From NCBI GenBank assembly GCA_037178975.1, contig JASJZH010000001.1, forward strand, positions 1,674,001 through 1,738,000: DNA of 64,000 nucleotides, read 5' to 3'. Position 1 is the stretch's first letter. Each line of letters starts with the position of its first letter. The stretch comes from Oscheius tipulae (taxonomy: Eukaryota > Nematoda > Chromadorea > Rhabditida > Rhabditidae). A program made the translations under genes and the position numbers. This document shows, piece by piece, positions 35,401 to 44,890 of the stretch. The notes under the pieces were generated by a model. That model worked only from the letters and a program-made list of their open reading frames with translations, searched no databases and was not told where the DNA came from.

Positions 35401-37313
35401 GAGCTGGGTGGCGGACATGGGCGCATCGAAGGTCAGCTCTTCGGACTAAATATGTTATTGAGGGCAAAAAAAAGGAGTAAAAACCTCGGAAAGATTAGCT
35501 GATAGTCGTCTCTTGGGCTCGAGATCATCTTCTGGCGTCAGTTCTATTTGTTGGAAAGATTCGACGAGCACTGCCTGGAAGATTTTTTTAGGGGTGGCAA
35601 AGGGTCGGGCTTGCCCGATAGGGCCCAGACTTCGTATTTCAGCAAGTTTTAGACCCCATTAAAAGAAGTATTTTGGAATGTCTAAATGCATATTTTTCTA
35701 GTAAAAAAAAATTGTCAAAATCACTACTGTTTTGTCTAAAATGTCAGAATCCCTCAGGCCCCGCCCGCTGCCAACCCTGGTTTCTGGGACAAAAGGCTAA
35801 AATAAATCATGTCAAGTTAGAGACGAACTTTTAGAAGTACTGAGTGCAAGCCATGAGAATTTGACACCTAACTTGACAGGGATAACACAATTATCATGTA
35901 GAACGAGGGAACAAAGGTAATAAATATGAACAAGCTGACCGAGATAGATGAAAGTTTAAGTTGACGTAGACCAGAGTTGGACAGGTTGGAAGCGACAGCT
36001 TGGACCTGGTTATCAGAAACATAACACGAAAGATTTAAGTGCAGATTTTGACAGAGACTGAAGAAAACGGACAGAATTGACCGGTGGAAAACCAAGAGCG
36101 GCGATGACCGATTTTGTAGAGTGACAGGCGGTTCGACATGGAAAACATCAGTAGACAAGGGCAGTAGAAGGGTTGGAAGACTTGTGGGACATGTGGAAAT
36201 GGTCAGAATGACAGAGATAGCAGAACTTTTTAATCACATTAGTAAGTAGAGGATATGAACTGGACAGATGGACATGATAGCACCGGACAGGATAGACCAA
36301 ACTCATGTTAACGAGACTGTATGAGAGTTTTTGGTTAGACTACGTCAAATGGCATAATGTAAAGCCTCAATTTCTGTAGTATGACAGTTGGTGAATATTG
36401 CAGAAGCCAAAAATGACCCACCTCTTCCTGTTCAGCCACTGACAGTCTTCTGATCGAGTCCACCAGAAACTTTCCCTCGTAAAGACTGTAATTCTGCTCC
36501 GGGACTCGACACTGAGTGAAATAGCAGGCATGTACCCAATGTGGATCGACCAGGAATGGTCTCTTCTCCATGGAGAGTACGGATTGAAGGGTCTGAACAT
36601 CGGTATTTCTGAGAAAGTGACCAAAAAACTGACACTTTTTTTACCGCCTCGCGAAAAAATGACATGGGTAGCGGCAGGCGTCAGTCTTCTCAGCACGAAG
36701 GCTCCCATCTGGCGCAGTTTTGACTTAACCGTCTTCGCCGACTCTGTACAGCATTGAAAGTCCACGAAAGCGCAGATTCCTATGAGATTTTACAATTTTT
36801 GTAGCGAGAAAGTGTTAAAAAAAACCTCGTAAGATGGAGTTGCTCATACAGGAGCCCGAGAGCTCGTCTTCCTCGGAGCTCAGCTGATAAATTGCTTCTT
36901 TCGCATCCTTCTCCAGACGCTGGAACACCTCCTCTGACGAATAATTGACCGCGTCCTCCTGGAAATTCGATTTTGTGAGGGATTCAATTCCAGCAAATGA
37001 TAAAAACCCAGGAAATCAAAGTTAAATCCAACTTCGTCGGCTGTCGTGGCCACTTGGTCACTATCCGGCATGAAATCCAACGAAACTGTGGCCTCGACTA
37101 CGTCAACTTCCTCTTCTGACTCTTCTGAACGAACCTGCTCCTCTTCTCGAGGGAAAATATCTGAGTATGGCGTTATTTCCAGGTCCTGAATTTCTTTTTG
37201 GGAGAGAAAGACGTCAGACTGACCGAAAGCTGTGGATATAGCCGCTGAACGCTTATGGAAACATCGTCGATTGGCGATATATCCAGGTCGGGAAAGTTGT
37301 AGGCCGTTGTCAT
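32458..37313 (-). CDS. mcph-1: Microcephalin (three BRCT domains)
   Basis: The start is an ATG at 37313, just after a TTTTAG acceptor. An acidic N-terminal region is followed by BRCT1 at about 36.77-36.45 kb (FVDFQCCTESAKTVKSKL, then PAATHVIFSRG, then a W-containing end, VDPHWVHACYFTQC). A linker exon (about 35.57-35.36 kb) has a coiled coil, SATQLLAKIDKLSKKLDKI. The C-terminal tandem BRCTs lie at 33.8-32.46 kb: VVFTGFSREEEMILRDAAG, TRCVVSCKGHRTLTTLRAL, GIPVVTAEWL, and then ILVIEACSPPTEDLKWLI. One N-terminal and two C-terminal BRCTs is the plan of MCPH1, a chromatin protein of the DNA-damage and chromosome-condensation pathways. Introns carry two SINE copies and a hAT-like MITE. Alternative: another triple-BRCT protein. 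Confidence 0.8.
33863..34033 (-). repeat. tRNA-derived SINE copy, inside mcph-1
   Basis: On the minus strand the leading module (TAGAGATTTTTTGAGGCGAG… and CCGGTCTCCAAACAAAGTTA) is followed by TTGGTAAGAGGCGCCACACT and a degenerate B-box end. It is the best-preserved copy in the tRNA part. A separate plus-strand tRNA-like fragment sits next to it. Confidence 0.8.
34066..34130 (+). repeat. tRNA-like fragment beside a SINE
   Basis: An A-box TGGTGTAGTGG (34071-34081) and a B-box GGTTCGAATTC (34112-34122) are present, immediately after the opposite-strand SINE copy. Confidence 0.55.
34915..35092 (-). repeat. tRNA-derived SINE copy, inside mcph-1
   Basis: On the minus strand: TTTTGTAAAGTGCCATTTTG, GAGCTGAGTAAAAAATGCAG, then TTACAGCCCTTGAAAGTTTT, TTGGTAAGACGCGCCTC and a well-kept B box (GGTTCGATCC) with a CACGTGAGTG tail. 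This copy gives the clearest view of both tRNA promoter boxes. Confidence 0.85.
35589..35782. mobile_element. hAT-like MITE in an mcph-1 intron
   Basis: The ends are imperfect inverted repeats: left GGGTGGCAAAGGGTCGGGC, right (reverse complement) GGGTTGGCAGCGGGCGGGGC. The length of about 190 bp and the GGGT(T)GGCA start are typical of non-autonomous hAT elements. No clear target-site duplication was seen. Confidence 0.6.
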
Positions 37314-38039
37314 TGCCTAAAACTGGACGGGTTGTGAAATTGTACAGTTGCTGAGGGCGGAGCTTCGGAGGGGGACGATTTCGCAAGATTGTGGATACGG
37401 TAATGATCGATTCTTAGGCGATTTCCAGCAATTTTTGGGAAAAGAGTCTTACAAAACTCGGCATTTCTTCTCGACACACTTCCTTCGCCACTTTAGATAG
37501 CCAAAATACAGTCTCTTAGGTCTTTTCAACGTGCAGGTAGCCTTTTCGCATGAAAAATGGTGTAGAAAACAGCTGAAATGCTTCCGTCACCCTCGTGCCT
37601 TATCAAGCGTTCAAAAATTTTGAATTGCCGCGGTTTCGTCGCTGCGCAGGCCCGGTAAACAGCGCGCCTTTTAGCTGCGTAGCTTTTTCCTCTCTCATCT
37701 CAAAGAAAGCACGTTGTCGCTTTTTTTCCTCCCTTTTCTTCTTATTTTGTTGCTGTTGCAAAGTAAGAGTGGTTTGCCAAAAATTGACCGAAAAAAATAC
37801 TCAAAAAATGGCTATAAATCGTTTGGGGAGAGAATTTTTCCGATAGGAACTTTGTACGGTATTTTCTCGTGTTTACTTACATTTTGTGGGTTTCTATTTT
37901 TTCTCGAAAAGAATAAGGAGACTTCATAACGAAATAACATCCAAGATTTGCTACAAGTTGGCCTAGAAGTGATCCACATGCCTTGGTACCTCGCCTTTTG
38001 TGCGGTTTCCACAACACAAGGAATTCTTTCTTTCAGGCG
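37314..38039. other. Divergent promoter region, mcph-1 / cox-4
   Basis: A small open exon-like stretch with an ATG (MPSF…, about 37.47 kb, minus) may be an upstream 5' exon of mcph-1. Otherwise AT-rich. Confidence 0.4.
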
Positions 38040-39017
38040 ATGTTGTCTCGTAACCTGGCTTTGCCCCGCCTGGCTATCCGCACATTCCAGACCTCTTCTT
38101 CCCTGTCTAGTGAGTTTTTCAATATTTTTTTTTCTGAAAATACGAGCACTCGGAGACTTTCCCCGCTACCAATTACTAATTTGCAGGCGGACACCACATC
38201 GAGCACTGGTGGGGACCAGAAAGGGCTGCCGGCCGCGAGCTGGTTGGATACGGAGCCACTGGAGACAACGTGAGCTTTTTGGACCTAGATTTCCCACATG
38301 CTAGGTTTTAGACGTACCAGGACCGTCTTGACTACTGGTACCCGGCTATCCGTTTCCGCAAGGAGGACGGAACCATCACCCCGATCAGACAAAAGGAGCA
38401 GGGAGACTGGAAGAATCTCTCGGCGGAGGAGAAGAAGCTTCGTACGTAAAAACTTTCTTTCGTAGAAAAATTCGACATTTGCTGGGAAATTGATGAGCCG
38501 CTGTGCGAAACCGAACCCTGATCGTTCGACGCGAGCGCTTTCAATGCCGAATTTTCAAAAGAAACATACCTGTCGAATCAGCTCGCCGCCCTTGGTCCTT
38601 TTGAAAAAGTTGTCAAGTTGTACAAATGGCTTTTTATGGATAAAACGAGCTAAAATTAAATGAAAACTGCGATTTTTCCGCAATTTGTACAAATTCCCGT
38701 TTTTCAGTGTACCGCTACTCCTTCAAGCAGACCCTGGCCGAGTTCGAGGCTCCCACCGGCTACTGGAAGGTCGCCACCGCCGTCATTCTGTCCGTCCTCG
38801 CTCTCGCCACCCTCTACGCAACCTTCCTGAACAGATACGCCTATCCCGTGATGCCGCCTACCTTCCAGAATGAGTACAAGGAGGCCCAAGTCGAGAGAAT
38901 GCTCGTCTTGGAGAAGGTGGGATATTTTACTCCAACTCTTACTAGATTCATGCGTTTCAGGGTCAGTTCCTCGGTCCCGCCAAGCACTACGATTATGAGA
39001 ACAAGAAGTGGAAATAA
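38040..39017 (+). CDS. cox-4: Cytochrome c oxidase subunit 4
   Basis: Five exons (38040-38109, 38187-38269, 38312-38441, 38708-38916, 38961-39017) give 182 residues. A mitochondrial presequence (MLSRNLALPRLAIRTF) precedes HHIEHWWGPERAAGRELVGY. The conserved core follows (RLDYWYPAIRFRKEDGTITP, QGDWKNLSAEEKKL), then the region SFKQTLAEFEAPTGYWKV, the single inner-membrane span (TAVILSVLALATLYATFL) and the tail PVMPPTFQNEYKEAQVERML. COX4 is a nuclear-encoded, assembly-critical subunit of complex IV. The ATG follows TTTCAGGCG, a likely trans-splice acceptor. It is divergent from mcph-1, with about 730 bp between the starts. Confidence 0.96.
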
Positions 39018-39496
39018 GCGACTCGTAGATATAATATGTAGCCCAACCACACCCCATTTTTTGCGTATTATCATCTTTTTGTGGCTGTCAAAACTGCTTC
39101 AGCTCTTTCACACTAGGTTATAGTCGAACTGCTGGTTTTGTCTTCCCTGAAAGTTGTTGTATGCGATAAGTGTAGTATAAATCGGCTTTGTGATTGTATT
39201 TGTTCGTTTCTCTTGGAGAAAATCTGCTAACACAACCAAGCGACAAATTGAGCTCGAAGTTAGGATCGTGAAGAGGCAAACTTTGCCCAAAACCGTCTCG
39301 CGACATTTGCATGCGAAACACTCCGGGCTGGACTAGCTTATTCCCGCAGAATGTATCGAATATGAGTTATTGTATTCCTGACTCCGGAGCCGTTATGAAA
39401 AGGTACGCTGCCAGCCAACAGCTAAACAAGTCGCCCTTAGGTGAAGCAAAGAGTGAACGAGAAACAATAACAGACATTTATTGTAACAAAAACAAT

Positions 39497-40023
39497 TTAC
39501 TCTTCGGAATCCACGTTAACGTTGGTCAATCCCTTGAAGTTGGTGCATGGGACATACGTGCACAGAGTGTAGAGCTTGTGGGTGGAGTCCTCGTCTTCAT
39601 TACGACGGCGAGAGAGACGAACACGGACACGGAAAGGTACGTTCCTGGAAATGGCAAAATTAGCGACATAATGAGGACGGGACAACAGGGCCTTTATCTC
39701 CAACAGCATTACAGCTAGCTCCTTTATCTCCAAAACAAAGAGTTAACTCACTTGATTCCCTTGGACCAGATGAACTTGTTCAGTCTGGTATCGACACGGA
39801 CGTCTTCGGTCTTCATTGCCTTCTTGGCAAACTTCTTGATCTCATCGACGGCACGGGGAGCGCGTCTCTTGGCTCCGCTGAAAAACAAGAACATGAAAAA
39901 GAGCTCAAGAAGGCTAACTCACATTCCCTTGATGTACTTGTGCAGATGGATGGTGAATTCACGAGTCACGACCTCGTTGATCGCGTTTCTGGTTTTGCGA
40001 TCAGTCTTCGGGGCCTTAGCCAT
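39497..40023 (-). CDS. rpl-31: 60S ribosomal protein L31 (eL31)
   Basis: Three exons join in frame: [20 protein letters not shown] then [20 protein letters not shown], then [20 protein letters not shown] then [12 protein letters not shown], then [20 protein letters not shown] and [20 protein letters not shown]. Landmarks [16 protein letters not shown] and [18 protein letters not shown] define the family. eL31 sits at the polypeptide exit tunnel of the large subunit. The introns are short, and the start at 40023 is followed by the canonical coding sequence with no competing ATG. No pyrimidine-rich motif beyond the usual acceptor was seen upstream. Confidence 0.97.
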
Positions 40024-40623
40024 TTTACCTGCAAGAAAAACGTGTCAAAAAGACTTCAAGGCGACGAAAAAGAGAAAGCAGAAGAAAAATGTAAAGCACT
40101 CGAGGTCCAAGATATTTTCAAACGGAAATATCGGCTCCAAACGAGGCGATCTTCGAAAATATTGGTTCTAACACAGTAAATGGCAGCTAAATAAAAGAAA
40201 AAACACGACAAAATCAATGCAAAACTAAGAGGAAAAATTTAGGAAAAGGGCGAAATCCGCTTCTGGCCGCCTTCGACCGCACTGCACAAATCGTTGGATA
40301 CTCAGTGGTCGTGGCGGGACCAGTTGCAAGCTACGCAGTCAAATTGAGGTAGAATACTTTTTCTCTGGTTTCTCAAGGTTTCTCGTTGATTTCTGAGTGG
40401 AATTCTCGATTTATTGTACCACTGAAAAGGGCAAGGAATCACGGAAAGAGGAGTTGTGTATCGAAATATATAGTAAAGAGTCACATTTTGAGGAAAATCA
40501 GTCGATGAAGGGTGGAGAATGAAAGTTCCGTCATAGATACATGGGTAGGAAGCTGCAAAAGTGTTGCTATAGCCGAATTTTGAAGATCTATCCGCTCAAT
40601 TTGTAGCGTGAGATAGCGGTAAA

Positions 40624-40710
40624 ATGGTCTGGGCGAAGACGACCGGGAAGTTCTTTGCCGTCGGTATCGGTGGCTTCCGAGCTGTTCTGACTCTTTCTTT
40701 ATTTGGGTAA
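40624..40710 (+). CDS. Possible 28-residue microprotein
   Basis: A short ORF with a good AAAATGG start encodes MVWAKTTGKFFAVGIGGFRA and then VLTLSLFG before TAA. It has a basic start and one hydrophobic stretch that could insert in a membrane. It lies between two minus-strand genes (rpl-31 and ubc-14). I do not recognise it. At this length chance is a serious explanation, and GGGTAAC at its end could instead be a splice donor. Confidence 0.2.
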   Translation: MVWAKTTGKFFAVGIGGFRAVLTLSLFG

Positions 40711-40825
40711 CGGTAAAACAAGAAGTACTCGAGTTTTAAAAGATTTTACACTTCAAGTTATCTACACGACGAATACACAAAAAGGGGGATTGGATCACAA
40801 GGAATGTCTTCAGCAGTCTTTTTTT

Positions 40826-42329
40826 TCAATTTTCTGCCAGTGGCAGGCAGAGCGTCTTCCTCACGAGATTGTCAGCAATACGCTCGAATTGGGCTCTGTC
40901 TTCTCGCCACATCTTTGCCGCATTCACATTAGCCGGCGACTCGTCGTTCGGCTCGGCCAGCATGCTCACCACACTGAGGAGGATCTTCTCAATTGACTGC
41001 ACAGGACTCCACCTGAATATCTTGATATTAACAAAAATGGAATAGGGGACAAACCTCTCGGAAGAACTCTCGTAGCCGGTCGGATCGTCTCCTGGCGCAT
41101 GAAGAATGGAAATACAGACGCGGCCGTCCTGGTAGATGTTCGGGTGGAAGAGCTCACAGGTGAATCTCAAAAAGGCTCGTTTTTTGAGAATACTTGTGGA
41201 ATTTTTGGAAGTACCGGATATATGCAATAAAATGTATGTTATCGCCTCTAATGGTCCATGCAACAGTTCTATCATTTGCCTGTTCCTAATCATGTATTCT
41301 TCTCCCTTCGATCAGCCACCGCTTATTCTCTCCACTATAAGCTCTCCAATCGATCTAATACGACTGGAACTAAACTCTACTGCTGATTTAGTCTTTCGAA
41401 GTGACTTGACATAGCTTTTCCTGCCATCTCTAACTCCAACCAGCCGTCTGTAAGCCTTCGATTAGACTTACAATAGCGGCTGCGCCACTTCACAGTAACA
41501 AGTCGTGTCTTCACTGTGACATAATCAAAGTTATAGGGTGAAACCAAAGTTCTTGTCATTTATAATCACTCTGAAACAACCTTTTTTTTGAGTTGTGGTT
41601 CTGTTTTTGGAGTCAAACGGGCGAAAAGAACTTCTGGTTACCATAACACTTTAATAAGAGTAGATTATTTAAGTGCGCAAAGAACTTGCCGGCCTGTAAT
41701 TACAGGCCAAAGCGCTTACAGTTGTAGGGAACTCGTTTCATTAGCCTAGTGAAATCCTTTACAGCTCTTCTAGGTAATCTAACAACCGAAATAAGTCAGA
41801 GAATAGTATTTTTTCTCATCTAAATGCCTTAAAAATTTAAGATAGTGACGTGGTAAGTAGGTTTCATTTACAATGATGCATCTTCACGTTTATCTACAAA
41901 TTTACAGAGGAACCGTGTCATCAAGTACAAACGACTGTAACGCACAGTTTTAACGAAATATGTTCCCCATTGCTTTGAACCTATTTGTTTGGGACGTCTA
42001 AAAAGTCAACAACTAGGCCGGCAGACAATTTCTAAAAAGGAAAGGCAGGAAAAAGCTAAATACCTACTTCATTTTCGGCGGGCTGAGTGGATAGTCCTGT
42101 GGAAAGGTGATCCTCGCCGGGAAGACACCGTTCGCGAAGCACGTATCGTCTGGACCTGAAATTCAGTTCGTTTTCTGACAGTTAGTAACAATGCTGTCGA
42201 ACCTGTAATGAGACATTCCCACTCGAAAAAGTTCTCCTCGTCTATTGGGGCGGCGATTATTCCCTCTGGTGGTCGATTCGTCAGCTCTCGGTACTCTGTC
42301 ATAAGCCTTTTTAGAGCGTAGCCGGCCAT
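40826..42329 (-). CDS. ubc-14: Ubiquitin-conjugating enzyme E2 G2
   Basis: The start at 42329 ([20 protein letters not shown]) is followed by [40 protein letters not shown] then [11 protein letters not shown] roughly 900-bp intron then leads to [20 protein letters not shown], which holds the catalytic cysteine, the G2-specific loop [17 protein letters not shown] and the C-terminal [23 protein letters not shown]2G2 makes K48 chains with gp78/HRD1 in ER-associated degradation, and the acidic-loop insertion after the active site is what separates this class from other E2s. The ATG lies two bases after TTTTTCCAG, a likely trans-splice acceptor. The large intron contains a palindrome at 41691-41708. 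Confidence 0.96.
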
Positions 42330-43170
42330 TTCTGGAAAAATTTTTATCGTTGCTGGTCAAAACGAGCAAAAAGAATAAGGTAGCATCAGGTTCTGAGAAA
42401 GGTGAGCACGTTCAGCCAGCTTTCTAGAATTTCGGGGTGTTTTCGGTAACCTGAGATAAAGAAAAGTGAAGTTAAATACAGCTGAGCTGCTAAAATCATG
42501 TAACATCTGTGAAAACAACGTTTTTGGGGTGCGAAAACGCTATATAAGTACTAGAAGTATGAAATGTGATGTGACTGCCCACTAGGCACGTGTGGTGAAA
42601 AATGTGCATACACATATATGAGAAGAGGTACAAAGTACTGGCAGCAAGTTCACAATAAGGAAATAGAAAAAACCAGCAAAAAGGTGTTTTTTTGATAAAG
42701 TTTTTGGATTCGCACAGAACATTTGAATTTTTTGTGGTTTAAATTCCCGCGCAAGTTACGAGCCCACGAAATTGAATTATCTTGCAGCTTACTTTTTTTG
42801 ATTGGTACTGCCGCAGTCATTTTCCAAGAAAAAAGTGACCGTCGCAGAGGTAAAGGTAAAGAAACAAGGGCAACGCAGCAGGTACAAGGAGACAAGGACA
42901 GTTTGAGCCATAACAGAACAGGTCTTCTTGAACATTCCAACTGCTTCAATCCAGCGATTCCTCGCAATACGCAGTAACACAGTTCGTCTTCCCGTTCTCT
43001 CTTCATCACGTAGTTCTGCCTTCCTGCTAGTTTCTGTTGGCTCTGTAATAGCTCCCAGCTCCATGTGTCTCTGTTCCTGTCTCTCTCTTTGACAGGAAGA
43101 CTGGGTGTCTTCTCTCACAGAAAAAAGCAAAGGTAGATAATTTACAAACTCTGACCAACAACAATACAAT
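42330..43170. other. Intergenic region, tipn-1 to ubc-14
   Basis: A minus-strand ATG with a good context (MTAAVPIKKSK, about 42.82 kb) opens about 57 codons of unremarkable composition. Not called as a gene. Confidence 0.4.
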
Positions 43171-44101
43171 TCAATAATCGAAATCGGCCATCATGTCGTC
43201 GGCTTCTTCTTCAAACTGTCGTCGGGCTTCCTGATCCGGGTCAGGCATCTCGAACTGGTCGAAATCTTCTTCCGGGACCATTTTCGGCGGAGATGGAGCT
43301 TTTTTTCTGCTGATTGGTTGGAAATCATCGTCGTCGTCACTCTCGTCGCGACTTGTGATCACGCCGATTTGGGACTGAAATTGGTCGATTTTGCTCAAAA
43401 TTGGTGACAATCCTACATTTTCAAACTTTTGAGACAATTTTGAGGTGGCATTGAAGAGAGCATCAAATTGGGTCTTGTCCTCGTTATTTGATGTGGTTAT
43501 GAGCCCGTCACCTTTTTTGTTGCCGTCATTCTCGTCCTGTTCGTCCTCGAAATTGAGACTTTCTCCGCCTCGAAGTCTTGCCATGCAAGCCTGAGCCGGT
43601 CATTTGGGCAAAAGAAGACCGGACACCCACCTTGACACGTGCCGTCTTCCCCAGTCGCTCGCATCTGGCCAAAATGTCGTCAAACTTCAGCCTCGGGAAC
43701 ATGACATGACTCCAATTCTCGTATTTCTTCATCATTATGTCCAGATTCGCGTAAGGATCGAGCTTCTCGTCGTAATTCCAGCTCTTGAATGTGTCCACGA
43801 GGGCTGGGATTCCCTGGAAAAGGTTCTTAACCGGAAACTGAAAAACTGACCTTGGGACCGGTTAGAGTCGCCTCATTCAATTTGGGCTGCGGATTTCGGA
43901 CTATTCGTTTTCTGGCTGCCTTCTCACTCCCTTCTAGAGCCTTCTTGAGAAGAGCCTCGTCCGATGGCACTGAAAGTGGCTCGAAATGGAAGAATCTGCT
44001 TAAGATTTACTCTCCGTCGCCTCATCGTCACCAATAGCCGGCCCATCGTCAAAATCTTCGTTTCCAAAGAAGTCATTACGCTCGTCGTCACTATCCAACA
44101 T
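43171..44101 (-). CDS. tipn-1: TIPIN (Timeless-interacting protein)
   Basis: Four exons read: an acidic N-terminus (MLDSDDERNDFFGNEDFDDG), a basic linker (EKAARKRIVRNPQPKLNEAT), the Swi3/TIPIN domain (GIPALVDTFKSWNYDEKLD, NLDIMMKKYENWSHVMFPRL, KFDDILARCERLGKTARVK) and a long acidic tail to the stop at 43171. The Swi3 signature (GIP-L, then MxxxYxxWxHxMFPxLKFDD) is the reason for the call. TIPIN and TIMELESS form the replication fork-protection complex that supports S-phase checkpoint signalling and sister-chromatid cohesion. The gene is divergent from got-2, with about 790 bp between starts. Confidence 0.92.
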
Positions 44102-44890
44102 TGTATAATGTCTCTGCAAGATAATTTCGATGCAGAAGCATGAAGAAAACAGAAGAGAAAGCGCATGAAACCGAGAAAAATAGAAATGCGGTAAATTTCA
44201 AACTAGCGCCAATTGAGCCTTGTGTAATTTGTGGATGGACGTTGGATTATATTTTCGAACGCCTGTTGCAGTTTTTCTTATGCTCTTTTCTTGACTTTCT
44301 CGTTATTTTTCCCCAACGTTTTTGTCATTTTACTGTGCAGGGACCGAAAGGAAAACGTCAGAAGCAAGAAGTATGCGTAAAGCCCGCGTATGATATAAAA
44401 TACTGGGCTATTTGAAAAGAAAACGCTGACTGACCTAATTCGCAAGGCGAGAGGTTACGAGCAAGTGTTTAGTCTTTTTTACAGGTGTCGATGGACTGTG
44501 TAGGCTTATTGATACTAGAGGGACCTCAAAGTTGGTTGAAAAACTGGCGAAATTCTATTCCTGTACATACAAATCATTTTCTATGTTTTATATCACAAAA
44601 TCACATTTTTGCATGAAAAATTTGCAGTTTCGTAGCCTCTCCACTTCACGTGCAAAAAATCCGCCTTTTTCTGCCAACTGACACCAGCTGGCTGCCCTCC
44701 CTGCCATGCGCAAACAGTTGCCTACGTGCTGACGAGTAGCCACTGTGCTGCTGTTTTCCAGCGATAATCCGACTCGGTTGTCATATAATGACCTCCCAAA
44801 AAGTGTTGTCTATCCTGCTCTTATCGAATTTGCTCGCATCTTATCATACTGTCCGCCTTATTGGTACATTTTCAGGTAACCCAGCAAAGA
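44102..44890. other. Divergent promoter region, tipn-1 / got-2
   Basis: About 790 bp of AT-rich sequence with a CACGTG-type site near 44650. No gene was seen. Confidence 0.4.

Noticed and set aside
42650-43009. Minus-strand frame containing MTAAVPIKKSK
   Set aside because: The ATG context is good, but the frame is AT-rich with poor codon pattern and no support from splicing or family.
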